From Sphingobacteriia bacterium (GTDB lineage Bacteria; Bacteroidota; Bacteroidia; NS11-12g; UBA955): DNA of 38,015 nt. Below, piece after piece: positions 18,078 through 26,085 of this stretch. Every line of letters starts with the position of its first letter. The stretch's first letter is position 1. The notes below the pieces were generated by a model. The model did no database searches and was not told where the DNA came from. It was given only the letters and a program-made list of their open reading frames with translations. The stretch lies in assembly GCA_021151535.1 (NCBI GenBank), contig JAGKXC010000009.1, positions 1-38,015 on the forward strand. Reading direction: 5' to 3'. A program made the translations under genes and the position numbers.

Positions 18078-18311
18078 ATGCGCATATTGATATTTGGAAA
18101 GTTGGGCGATATTGTTAAATCTTCTGAACTTATTATCGAAATAGAAAAACCCATGGAACTAGATTCTTTTAAATCTATATTATTTAAAAGGGAGCCTGCA
18201 TTAATGCAAGAGAAGTTTGCCATTTCTGTAAATCAGAAATTATCAATGGATGACACTATTCTCCATAACAATGATGAAATTGCGCTACTTCCACCATTTT
18301 CCGGTGGTTAA
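18078..18311 (+). CDS. moaD: Molybdopterin synthase small subunit MoaD
   Basis: This 77-residue ubiquitin-fold sulfur carrier ends in the required Gly-Gly (ALLPPFSGG). The C-terminal glycine is adenylylated by MoeB and thiocarboxylated, and then donates sulfur to precursor Z together with MoaE. The N terminus MRILIFGKLGDIV is the first beta strand of the fold. Tight spacing (3 nt before, 11 nt after) places it between the TSUP gene and the moeB-like gene. Confidence 0.95.
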   Translation: MRILIFGKLGDIVKSSELIIEIEKPMELDSFKSILFKREPALMQEKFAISVNQKLSMDDTILHNNDEIALLPPFSGG

Positions 18312-18322
18312 TTGATGATATC

Positions 18323-19042
18323 ATGAATTTTGATCGATTTAGCAGACAAATCATCTTACCTGAAGTTGGACTATCTGGTCAAGTGCAAATATCGCAAAGC
18401 CAAATTACAATAATTGGTGCGGGAGGATTGGGCTGTCCGGCAGCATTTTATTTAGCTGCTGCTGGTATTGGAAGAATTAAAATTATTGATTTTGATTTGA
18501 TTGAGGCGAGTAATTTAAACAGACAAATTGCATTTGGCGTTGATGATATTGGTAAATTCAAAGCTGAAACACTTGCAAAATTGCTTTCTTTAAAATACAA
18601 CGATATTCAAATTGAATTTCTCTGCGAAAAGATTAAACCAGAGAACGTTTCTTCAATATTTAAAGGATCAGACTTTGTAATGGATTGTACGGATAATTTT
18701 GATGCACGATACCTAATCAACGATTATTGCAGGGAGTATAAGATTCCAAGTATTATTGGTTCTTTATTTCGTTTTGAAGGACAAATTTGCACTTTTAATA
18801 GAAGCATAGACAACAACTTTCTTGAAGGCAAATGTTACCGTACAATATTCCCAGAAAAACCAGAAAAAGATGAGGTACCCAACTGCAGTGAGACGGGAAT
18901 TATTGGAACAATTGCTGGGAATTTGGGCACAGTGATGGCATGGGAATATTTAAAAATGGTGCTAAATATGAAAGAAAAATTAGATTGTAATCTCATTTAT
19001 GTTGATAGTTTAAATCACAGAACATCTATCATAAATATTTAA
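18323..19042 (+). CDS. moeB: MoeB/ThiF-family adenylyltransferase lacking zinc cysteines
   Basis: This protein should activate the C-terminal glycine of MoaD with ATP. It has 239 residues, with the nucleotide loop GAGGLG (32-37), the NLNRQ segment (64-68, Arg67), the MDCTDNFDARYLIND adenylate-site segment (120-134) and Cys188 in CSETG. The E1-like family normally carries two CxxC pairs binding structural zinc. Here the first pair reads C171-Y-R-T174, so the second Cys is lost, and the C-terminal pair is absent because the protein stops at HRTSIINI. The genomic context supports the MoeB role over ThiF. There is no rhodanese domain. Confidence 0.9.
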   Translation: MNFDRFSRQIILPEVGLSGQVQISQSQITIIGAGGLGCPAAFYLAAAGIGRIKIIDFDLIEASNLNRQIAFGVDDIGKFKAETLAKLLSLKYNDIQIEFLCEKIKPENVSSIFKGSDFVMDCTDNFDARYLINDYCREYKIPSIIGSLFRFEGQICTFNRSIDNNFLEGKCYRTIFPEKPEKDEVPNCSETGIIGTIAGNLGTVMAWEYLKMVLNMKEKLDCNLIYVDSLNHRTSIINI

Positions 19043-19044
19043 AC

Positions 19045-19066
19045 TAATTATTTAATTTAATAATTA
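19045..19066. repeat. AT-only hairpin between moeB-like gene and moaE
   Basis: TAATTATT (19045-19052) and AATAATTA (19059-19066) form a perfect 8-bp inverted repeat with a 6-nt loop. It lies in the only sizeable gap (41 nt) inside the molybdenum cofactor operon. It may be an mRNA stem or chance in AT-rich DNA. Confidence 0.3.
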
Positions 19067-19083
19067 TAATTCATTGATATTAA

Positions 19084-19512
19084 ATGAAAAACATTTTCGT
19101 AAAAGGCCAAATTACATCTGAAAAAATAGCCACTTCTATTGCCAATCATCAAAGCAAAACAAGAATTGGCGGCCATAGCATTTTTCTAGGTCAGGTTAGA
19201 GCAGATAAAATTGGTGAAGGCATTGTTGCTGCCATTGATTATACAGCTTATGAGGAGATGGCCTTAGAAAAGGCACACCAGATTCGTGAAGAAATTTTCG
19301 CTAAACACCCACTTACTTGTATGCATATATATCACAGTTTAGGCGAGGTAAAAGCGGGTGAAATTTGTTTATTTGTATTCACGTCATCTGAGCACAGAGC
19401 GCCCGCCATTGAAGCATGTAACGAATTAGTAAATAGGATAAAAACTGAATTGCCAATTTGGGGAAAAGAGATATTAACAGATGGTGAATATTTTTGGAAG
19501 GAAAACAAGTAA
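19084..19512 (+). CDS. moaE: Molybdopterin synthase large subunit MoaE
   Basis: MoaE binds cyclic pyranopterin monophosphate and receives sulfur from MoaD to form molybdopterin. The 142-residue length fits. Visible features are GGHSIFLGQVRAD near the N terminus, YEEMALEKAHQI, the segment HSLGEVKAGE, FTSSEHRAPAIEACNELVNRIKTELPIWGKE with the catalytic-region lysines, and an aromatic end (EYFWKENK). Its stop codon abuts the ATG of the moaC-moaB gene. Confidence 0.96.
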   Translation: MKNIFVKGQITSEKIATSIANHQSKTRIGGHSIFLGQVRADKIGEGIVAAIDYTAYEEMALEKAHQIREEIFAKHPLTCMHIYHSLGEVKAGEICLFVFTSSEHRAPAIEACNELVNRIKTELPIWGKEILTDGEYFWKENK

Positions 19513-20424
19513 ATGGTAGACATCACGCAAAAATCGCCCAGCCAAAGAAAAGCCATTGCGCAAGCAATTGTTAGGGTTGGAAGCAAAGCTACAATTGACG
19601 CAATTATCAATAAAACCGTACCCAAAGGTGACGTTCTTGAATGTGCTCGTGTTGCGGGATTATTTGCAGCAAAGAGAACAAGTGAGATGATTCCCGACTG
19701 TCATCCGTTGCCAATAGAGTTCACAAAAATCGACTATGAAATTCACGAAATGGAGGTAGAAATTTTTGTAGAAATTAAAACGATATACAAAACTGGCGTT
19801 GAGGTAGAGGCCATGCATGCAGCTTCGGTTGTTGCCTTAACGATATATGATATGTTAAAGCCGATCGACAAACAGATTTCAATTGAAAAGATAAGTTTAA
19901 CAGAAAAGCGTGGCGGCAAAAGTGACATTAAAAAGAAGCCACTTCCTGGTTTGAAAGCCAAGGTTGTGGTATGTTCGGATAGCATTAGCAGGGGCGATAA
20001 AGAAGATCGGGCTGGAAAGGTGATTCAAGAAAAACTAATTTCATATGGGCTTGACAACATTGGATATACAATTATTGCAGATGAAAAAGCCCAAATTGAA
20101 CAGGCGATTCAGCAGGCCGTGGAACAGAAAAGCAACTTGTTGATTTTCACTGGAGGCACTGGTTTATCGAACAGAGATGTAACGCCTGAAAGCGTACTGC
20201 CGTACATTGATAAACGAATTCCTGGGGTAGAGGAAGCAATTAGAAATTATGGTCAACAGCGCACACCTTATGCCATGTTAAGCAGAAGTGTTGTAGGATT
20301 TCATAAGGACATATTGATTTTGACTTTACCTGGATCAACCAATGGCGCCTCTGAATCAATGGATGCTGTATTTCCTGCAATTTTGCATGTTTTCAGCATA
20401 CACAAAGGCGGAAAACACGATTAA
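19513..20424 (+). CDS. moaCB: Bifunctional MoaC-MoaB fusion protein
   Basis: This 303-residue fusion joins cyclic pyranopterin monophosphate synthase (MoaC, about 1-145) to a MoaB/MogA-type molybdopterin adenylyltransferase domain (about 148-303). MoaC features are MVDITQKSPSQRKA, the MIPDCHP motif (Cys63-His64), EVEAMHAAS (97-105), YDMLK (112-116) and EKRGGKSD (131-138). MoaB features are VVVCSDSISRGDKEDRAG, the TGGTGLSNRDVTPE loop (213-226) and LPGSTNGASES. Such fusions are known in Bacteroidota. The protein starts at the MVD motif, so the short N-terminal segment of E. coli MoaC is missing. It is the last gene of the operon. Confidence 0.95.
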   Translation: MVDITQKSPSQRKAIAQAIVRVGSKATIDAIINKTVPKGDVLECARVAGLFAAKRTSEMIPDCHPLPIEFTKIDYEIHEMEVEIFVEIKTIYKTGVEVEAMHAASVVALTIYDMLKPIDKQISIEKISLTEKRGGKSDIKKKPLPGLKAKVVVCSDSISRGDKEDRAGKVIQEKLISYGLDNIGYTIIADEKAQIEQAIQQAVEQKSNLLIFTGGTGLSNRDVTPESVLPYIDKRIPGVEEAIRNYGQQRTPYAMLSRSVVGFHKDILILTLPGSTNGASESMDAVFPAILHVFSIHKGGKHD

Positions 20425-20431
20425 ATTATGC

Positions 20432-20453
20432 ATTCATTCATCGATGAATGAAT
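20432..20453. repeat. 22-bp perfect palindrome after the molybdenum cofactor operon
   Basis: The half-site ATTCATTCATC is followed directly by its reverse complement, with no spacer. The centre lies between 20442 and 20443. It begins 8 nt after the moaCB stop and ends 53 nt before the next ATG. No T-run follows, so it is not a standard terminator. It may be an operator or a cruciform-forming site. Confidence 0.5.
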
Positions 20454-20489
20454 TTAAAATCAATGTTTTTAAGGAGAAAATATTAAATT

Positions 20490-20506
20490 GCTAGCAAATC
20501 ACTAGC
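20490..20506 (+). repeat. GCTAG hairpin abutting the Omp28-like gene start
   Basis: GCTAG (20490-20494) and CTAGC (20502-20506) form a 5-bp stem with a 7-nt loop ending on the base before the ATG at 20507. The left arm is also part of a 10-bp palindrome, TTGCTAGCAA (20489-20498). Confidence 0.35.
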
Positions 20507-22513
20507 ATGAAAAAACTTCTACTTTCAAGTTCATTACTTTTATCAACAACGTTTATTTCTGCCCAATCTAACTTCTCAGATGATTTCGAAAGTTATACAT
20601 CGGGCGATTTTGTAGCTCAAAAAAGCAGCAAGTGGGAAACTTGGTCCGGGCCTAATGGTGGAGGCACAGACGATGTTAAGGTTGTAAACAACAAAGCCAA
20701 AAGCGGTAATAATTCAATTTATTTCAGTTCAACTGCTGCGAGTGGTGGACCATCTGATTTGGTGCTACCATTTGGCGGGCAATACAATAACGGAAACTTC
20801 CGTTTGAACATGAATATGTTCATTGAAACAGGGAAATCAGCCTATTTCAACTTCCAAGAACAAACTACAGTTGGCAAAGGTTATTGCATAGATGTATATT
20901 TTGAAACAAACGGTAAAATCACCATCAATAATAACAGAACTGGGTTGTCATTCACATGCAAATACACTCAAAATCAATGGATTAATTTTGAGATTAAAGC
21001 ATATTTAAATTCGAATAAGTGGGAAGTTCTTTTAGATGGTGTTTCTCAAGGTGAATTTCAAAATGGCAGTTACCAAATTGCTAGCATGGATATTTTCCCA
21101 TTAAATGGTTCAAGTTATTGGATTGATGACATCGCTTACACATATACACCAGAGTCTGGCCCTTATTCAACTGATGGAGCATTAACCTATATCGATGGTA
21201 TGATTGGATATTTAGGTGGTGCAAAAGTTTATCCAACATTTGAAATTAGAAATATGGGCAACAATGCCATAACAAGTGCAGATATTAGTGTCACCTATGG
21301 CAATTATGTAAAATTGGTTTCTTACACTGGTTTGAATATTGCAAAAGGTGCAACTGCAAATGTTGTGTGGACTGATTTGTTAAGCATTTATCCTACAAAA
21401 ACAACTTTCACCGCGCAAATTGTAAGTATTAACGGAAATGCTGACGACAATAGCAATGATGATACAAAGTCATTAATTCTTGATCCAATTGTTCCAGCTC
21501 AATATAAGTTGGTAATTGGAGAAGAAGCAACAGGAACTTGGTGCAGCTGGTGCCCAAGAGGTGCAGTAGCACTAAGAAACATGGATAAAATGTATCACGG
21601 TTATTTTCAAGGCATTGCCGTTCACAACAATGACCCCATGTCAAACAGTTTCTACGATGCTGGCTTAGCTACAATCAGTTCTGGTTATCCTAGTGGTTTA
21701 GTAGATCGTGGAAGTGACATTGATCCATCAGTAATGGGTGGAGATTTTATCACGCGTATTACGGTTGCACCGAATGGAAGAATGGAAGCGGCTGCTAAAA
21801 TTGAAAACAATACGGACTTATTGGTAAGTTTAAAAACCACCATTTTAAATGACATTTCTGGGAACTACAAATTAGCTTGTGTATTGGTAGAAGACAGTGT
21901 AACTGGCACTACTGCAGGTTATAACCAAAACAATGCCTATGCTGGAGGCAGCAACGGTACGATGGGAGGATTTGAGTCACTTACCAATCCTGTTCCGGCT
22001 TCAAAGATGATATATGATCACGTTGGCAGAGCTATTTCACCTGGATTTAGTGGCATGGCAAATGCTTTTGGAACTACAATGAAATCTGGCGATACTTTCG
22101 TGCACAATTTCAAGTTCACCATTGATCCCACTTGGAAGTTAAACAAGTTGCATATTGTAGGATTATTTATCGCCCCAACAGGAAAAATAGATAATGGGTC
22201 TGTTGCTAGCTATAATGAAGCTAAAACATTGCCGTATTTAACAGGTCAAACTGTTTTGAACGCAAGTGAAATCACAAAAAATTTGGCTAAAATTTATCCT
22301 ATCCCAACCCAACAGAACTTAAATATTTCAATGGCTAACCCGAATGACGTATTAGTAAAAATTTACAATTTGCAGGGTCAAGTAGTAATTGAAAAAACAC
22401 TTTCTGGTAGTTTGAATTACAATATTTCTGTAGAACATTTAAGCAATGGTGTTTACAGTGTTGAATTGGACCAAAATGGAGCAAAGCAAGCACAAACTAT
22501 CGTAAAGCAATAA
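20507..22513 (+). CDS. T9SS-exported protein with lectin-like and Omp28/thioredoxin-like domains
   Basis: This 668-residue protein has a signal peptide (1-20, ending ISAQ). Residues 22-215 look like a jelly-roll (concanavalin-like or cleaved-adhesin) domain, from DDFESYTSGDF to WIDDIAYTYTPE. Residues 220-325 form a beta-rich linker. Residues 332-590 resemble the Omp28 family, which has a thioredoxin-like core; the CxxC motif is Cys346-Ser-Trp-Cys349 in GTWCSWCP. A type A T9SS sorting domain covers about 594-668 (IYPIPTQQNLNIS, KIYNLQGQVV, HLSNGVYSVEL). The product is expected on the cell surface or outside the cell. A redox role is suggested but unproven. The gene lies 82 nt after moaCB, separated by the palindrome. 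Confidence 0.85.
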   Translation: MKKLLLSSSLLLSTTFISAQSNFSDDFESYTSGDFVAQKSSKWETWSGPNGGGTDDVKVVNNKAKSGNNSIYFSSTAASGGPSDLVLPFGGQYNNGNFRLNMNMFIETGKSAYFNFQEQTTVGKGYCIDVYFETNGKITINNNRTGLSFTCKYTQNQWINFEIKAYLNSNKWEVLLDGVSQGEFQNGSYQIASMDIFPLNGSSYWIDDIAYTYTPESGPYSTDGALTYIDGMIGYLGGAKVYPTFEIRNMGNNAITSADISVTYGNYVKLVSYTGLNIAKGATANVVWTDLLSIYPTKTTFTAQIVSINGNADDNSNDDTKSLILDPIVPAQYKLVIGEEATGTWCSWCPRGAVALRNMDKMYHGYFQGIAVHNNDPMSNSFYDAGLATISSGYPSGLVDRGSDIDPSVMGGDFITRITVAPNGRMEAAAKIENNTDLLVSLKTTILNDISGNYKLACVLVEDSVTGTTAGYNQNNAYAGGSNGTMGGFESLTNPVPASKMIYDHVGRAISPGFSGMANAFGTTMKSGDTFVHNFKFTIDPTWKLNKLHIVGLFIAPTGKIDNGSVASYNEAKTLPYLTGQTVLNASEITKNLAKIYPIPTQQNLNISMANPNDVLVKIYNLQGQVVIEKTLSGSLNYNISVEHLSNGVYSVELDQNGAKQAQTIVKQ

Positions 22514-22523
22514 TATACAGCGA

Positions 22524-22976
22524 ATGCGTGCAATAATCCAACGTGTAAGTCATGCATCCGTTTCAGTAAACGGTTTTTTATTAAACAAAATTGATAAAGG
22601 TTATTTAATCCTCTTGGGAATCGAAAATGGCGATACCCAAGAGGATTTATTATGGTTATCAGACAAAATTGCTGGATTGCGCATTTTCAGTGACGATGAA
22701 GGCAAAATGAATTTGTCAATTAAGGAAATACATGGTGAAATTTTATTAATCTCACAGTTTACACTGCATGCATTAACCGCCAAAGGAAATAGACCTTCTT
22801 TCATAAAAGCTGCCAGACCTGAAATCGCCCTGCCCTTATATAATCACTTTGCTTTACGGTTATTGGAACATCACGGAATCACCACAAAGAAAGGCGAATT
22901 TGGTGCAGACATGAATATTGATTTATTGAACCAAGGACCTGTTACAATTTTCATTGACTCTAAAAACCGAGAATAG
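22524..22976 (+). CDS. dtd: D-aminoacyl-tRNA deacylase
   Basis: This 150-residue homodimeric editing enzyme hydrolyses D-amino acids (and glycine mischarged on tRNA-Ala) from tRNA. Both signature elements are visible: SQFTLHA in the middle and the C-terminal GPVT motif in LLNQGPVTIFID. The N terminus MRAIIQRVSHASVSV is typical. It starts 10 nt after the T9SS gene and may be cotranscribed with it. It ends with a single base between its stop codon and that of panC on the other strand. Confidence 0.97.
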   Translation: MRAIIQRVSHASVSVNGFLLNKIDKGYLILLGIENGDTQEDLLWLSDKIAGLRIFSDDEGKMNLSIKEIHGEILLISQFTLHALTAKGNRPSFIKAARPEIALPLYNHFALRLLEHHGITTKKGEFGADMNIDLLNQGPVTIFIDSKNRE

Positions 22977-22977
22977 G

Positions 22978-23814
22978 TTAATCGAAAACGAGATTATCAA
23001 TCAATCTCACACCTTCCAAATATCCAGCAAAAACGATAGCCTGATGGGTATTAACGTCAATGGAATTTTCATCTAAAACGTTCATATTCGGCAATTCTAT
23101 CCAATTAAAATATTCAATTTCAATGCCTGCGTTTGTAAGAATACTTGTAGCAAATCTCAATGCTTCCAAATAATTTTTGCGATGATCTTTCAAAGCCGTC
23201 ATTGCCTTAAAAATACTTGTTGCAGCAAGCAACCCTCCAGGTGAAAGTCGTTGATTTCTAGAACTTAAAGCCAATCCAAAATCATTGCGTATTGTTTCTA
23301 CTTGAAAGAATTTCATGTTTGGGAAAAACGCATTAATTAGGCATCTAACAACCATGCATTGTTGTAGATCCTTTTGACCAAAGAAGACCGCTTCAGGATT
23401 TACAATTTTAAAGAAACGATAAAGCACTTGAATTACACCATCAAAATGGCCTGGTCTGAAGGAACCTTCAAAAACATTATCTAAACCATTGATATTAAGT
23501 TCAATATCTTCAAAGTTATTCGAATATATTTCTTCATATTCTGGAACAAATACCCAATCGGCATTTACAGTGCTAAGCAATGCCAAATCTTGATCAAGTG
23601 TTTTGGGATATTTTGCCAAATCTTCAGGGTTGTTAAACTGCCGAGGATTAACAAAAATGCTTACCAATACTGAGTAACCTAAGGATTTTGCTTCTTTCAC
23701 AAGTTGCAAATGGCCATCATGCAGAGCACCCATTGTAGGAACCATGGCGATATGAAAATCATCCCAATTTCTCAAATGGGTAGTCACTTCTTCAGTTTTG
23801 GTTAATACTAACAT
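22978..23814 (-). CDS. panC: Pantothenate synthetase
   Basis: PanC joins pantoate and beta-alanine with ATP to form pantothenate, the coenzyme A precursor. The 278-residue length is typical. The nucleotide motif PTMGALHDGH (26-35), the FVNPRQF segment, FGQKDLQQ and the KMSKS-like SSRNQRLSP are all present. panB and panD are not nearby. It diverges from the glycogen-synthase-like gene across 118 bp, an arrangement I recall as frequent in Bacteroidota. Confidence 0.97.
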   Translation of the reverse strand: MLVLTKTEEVTTHLRNWDDFHIAMVPTMGALHDGHLQLVKEAKSLGYSVLVSIFVNPRQFNNPEDLAKYPKTLDQDLALLSTVNADWVFVPEYEEIYSNNFEDIELNINGLDNVFEGSFRPGHFDGVIQVLYRFFKIVNPEAVFFGQKDLQQCMVVRCLINAFFPNMKFFQVETIRNDFGLALSSRNQRLSPGGLLAATSIFKAMTALKDHRKNYLEALRFATSILTNAGIEIEYFNWIELPNMNVLDENSIDVNTHQAIVFAGYLEGVRLIDNLVFD

Positions 23815-23890
23815 ATCGAAATCGCCCGCAAATAAAGGTTTTTCAAAGGTTTTTCGGTCGAGATTGTTTTAATTTCCGAATTTTTTTGTA

Positions 23891-23898
23891 TAATTTTG
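23891..23898 (+). promoter_or_regulatory. -7 promoter box of the glycogen-synthase-like gene
   Basis: TAATTTTG is an exact TAnnTTTG match. It leaves a leader of about 30 nt before the ATG at 23933. Confidence 0.55.
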
Positions 23899-23932
23899 TA
23901 AACTGTTTCTAACGAAACTACTCCACAAGCCT

Positions 23933-24736
23933 ATGTTTCCAACAAAAAAACGCATTCTATTTGTGAGTTCTGAAATGTCTCCATTTTTAGAGACTTCACC
24001 GGTAGCCACCATTGCAAGAATGCTTCCCCAAGCACTTCAAGAGCAAGACAATGAAATTCGCATATTGGTGCCGAGATTTGGGGTAATTAACGAAAGAAGA
24101 AATCGTCTTCATGAAGTTGTAAGACTTTCGGGAATTAACATTTCCATCGACGACAATGACAATCCGTTAATTATCAAAGTTGCATCTATTCCACAGACCA
24201 AAATGCAAGTGTATTTCTTGGATAATGAGGATTATTTCCATAGAAAAGCAGTATTTAACGACGAAGACGGCAAGTTCTTTGCTGATAATGACGAAAGAAC
24301 CATCTTCTTTTGTAAAGGAGTTATGGAAACAGTTAAAAAGTTGGGTTGGGCACCTGATATCATTCACTGTCAGGGTTGGATGACAAGTCTAATCCCATTG
24401 TATTTAAAGACAATTTACAAAGACGAGCCTGTATTCAAGAATGCTAAGGTTGTTTATAGTGTTTATTGCGATAAAGACGAAATAAACCTTGGAGGTGATT
24501 TCGCAAGAAAAGCGAGTCTAAACACTATAGAAGACAATTGCTTAGAGTGTTTTGAAACTGCCAATGTTGACAATATGAACATCGGAGGTGCAAAACATGC
24601 AGATGCTGTGGTTACGGGTTGTGAAAAAGCACACAGAGTGGTTGAAGATCATATTTCTGATAAGATAGTTATGAAACACACTGATGACGATGCTGCAACA
24701 GCTTACGGCCAATTTTACAAAAAATTATTGGATTAA
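23933..24736 (+). CDS. Glycogen/starch-synthase-like N-terminal domain protein
   Basis: This 267-residue protein resembles the N-terminal Rossmann domain of GT5 glycogen/starch synthase: KRILFVSSEMSPF, the LPQALQEQDNEIRILVPRFG segment, VYFLDNEDYFHRK and PDIIHCQGWMTSLIPLYLK. Full GT5 enzymes are near 480 residues. Here the C-terminal donor-binding domain is absent and the frame ends cleanly before the next gene, so this is not a recent frameshift. The KxGGL loop that binds ADP-glucose is replaced by ETSPVATIARM. Glycogen synthase activity is therefore doubtful. Such short proteins next to panC and DUF4270 genes recur in Bacteroidota, as far as I recall. The role is unknown. Confidence 0.8.
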   Translation: MFPTKKRILFVSSEMSPFLETSPVATIARMLPQALQEQDNEIRILVPRFGVINERRNRLHEVVRLSGINISIDDNDNPLIIKVASIPQTKMQVYFLDNEDYFHRKAVFNDEDGKFFADNDERTIFFCKGVMETVKKLGWAPDIIHCQGWMTSLIPLYLKTIYKDEPVFKNAKVVYSVYCDKDEINLGGDFARKASLNTIEDNCLECFETANVDNMNIGGAKHADAVVTGCEKAHRVVEDHISDKIVMKHTDDDAATAYGQFYKKLLD

Positions 24737-24739
24737 GCT

Positions 24740-26059
24740 TTGAAAAACAGATTCTTAGCAGTTGTTTGGATTGGCATTTTTATGTTCTCCATTTCTTCCT
24801 GTAAAAGGCAAGATGGCAATGTAATTATTGAAGGTCAGAACCTTGAGAATCTTGGCATTTATAGAACAGACACTTTTACGTTAGAGGCTAGAACAATTAA
24901 AGAAGATTCACTACCTGGAAATAATATTTCTTATTTGGTTTTGGGGAGTTTAAATGACCCAGAATTCGGTCCAAGTAGATCATCCATTTATGCCAAAACT
25001 AAAATTGTTGAACCGATAAACAACTTCCCAAACAACATTGAACCAGACTCAGCTTTGTTGTTTATCCCAATGGTTGGAAACAATAATTTTTATGGCAACA
25101 AAAACACCATTCAAACATTGAAAATCAATCCTTTAAGTGAGAGTTTTGTCAATAAAATATATTACCAAACAAATACACTTAAAACGAATGACAATATTGA
25201 AAGCGTTTATAGGGGTCCATTATTTAGAGAAAGTATTGATTCAATTTGCTATCAGAAAACTAAGATTAAACTTCCTAATGGGATTTTAATCAAGCTAAGT
25301 AAAGAATTTGCTAGACATCTTCAGCAACTCCCTATTGAGGCATATCAAACAACAGAAGGATTAAATAAATATTTTAAGGGCATCAGTATTACACCAGAAT
25401 CATCAGACCTTCCTCCCGGTGAAGGAGGTTTAGGTGTATTTGACATCAATAACGAATTTTCGATTGCAGATAGAGCAAAGATTTTGTTATACTACAATGA
25501 CACTTCAACATTTGTATTTGGTTTCGACGGCAAACTTAACAGTTTAAACCATAGTGATCATGGACCGTTTACCCCAGAAATCATTTCAGAATTAAGCAAC
25601 CCTAACCCACAGCAGATCACATACATTCAATCCATGAATGGACTGAAAACTTGGATTAGAATTCCCTATTTGACCAATTTGGCGAAAGACGGAAATATCG
25701 CTATTAACAAAGCTGAAATTACATTCCATCTAAAGGAAAATAGCTTTAACACCAGTTACTATGCACCACCTCGATTGAATTTATTTCAACCATTAAATGA
25801 TTCTAATTTCAGAAACTCATTAACTAGAGACGGAGCAACAAGTGGATATGGTGGAATTTTATTTGAAGGTAGTAATTACTATAAGTTTGATATAACAAGG
25901 TTTATTCAACACATTCTCACAACACAAGTGAATTTAGGTAAAAACTTTAACAATGGTTTGTTGTTAACTATTCCAACAGACGCACCTGTTACAGGCTCAA
26001 GAGCAATAATTGACAATTCAAAAACGAAGCTAATTATCACCTACGTTAAACCGAATTAA
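24740..26059 (+). CDS. DUF4270 lipoprotein
   Basis: This 439-residue protein has a lipoprotein signal peptide (lipobox SISSC, lipidated Cys at 21). Its start matches DUF4270: NLGIYRTDTFTLEART, then YLVLGSLNDPEFGPSRSSIYAK, with further beta strands to the C terminus (KAEITFHL, SRAIIDNSKTKLIITYVKP). The start codon is TTG at 24740, 3 nt after the upstream stop codon; it begins exactly at a signal peptide, and no in-frame ATG would keep that signal intact. The family is a Bacteroidota envelope lipoprotein without an established function. It is cotranscribed with the glycogen-synthase-like gene. Confidence 0.88.
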   Translation: MKNRFLAVVWIGIFMFSISSCKRQDGNVIIEGQNLENLGIYRTDTFTLEARTIKEDSLPGNNISYLVLGSLNDPEFGPSRSSIYAKTKIVEPINNFPNNIEPDSALLFIPMVGNNNFYGNKNTIQTLKINPLSESFVNKIYYQTNTLKTNDNIESVYRGPLFRESIDSICYQKTKIKLPNGILIKLSKEFARHLQQLPIEAYQTTEGLNKYFKGISITPESSDLPPGEGGLGVFDINNEFSIADRAKILLYYNDTSTFVFGFDGKLNSLNHSDHGPFTPEIISELSNPNPQQITYIQSMNGLKTWIRIPYLTNLAKDGNIAINKAEITFHLKENSFNTSYYAPPRLNLFQPLNDSNFRNSLTRDGATSGYGGILFEGSNYYKFDITRFIQHILTTQVNLGKNFNNGLLLTIPTDAPVTGSRAIIDNSKTKLIITYVKPN

Positions 26060-26085
26060 CCGAAATTCCAGCCGAAATTATTATT

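Noticed and set aside
23933..24736. Frameshifted or truncated full-length glycogen synthase
   Set aside because: The frame ends cleanly 3 nt before a well-formed lipoprotein gene, and no trace of the GT5 C-terminal domain appears downstream in any frame.
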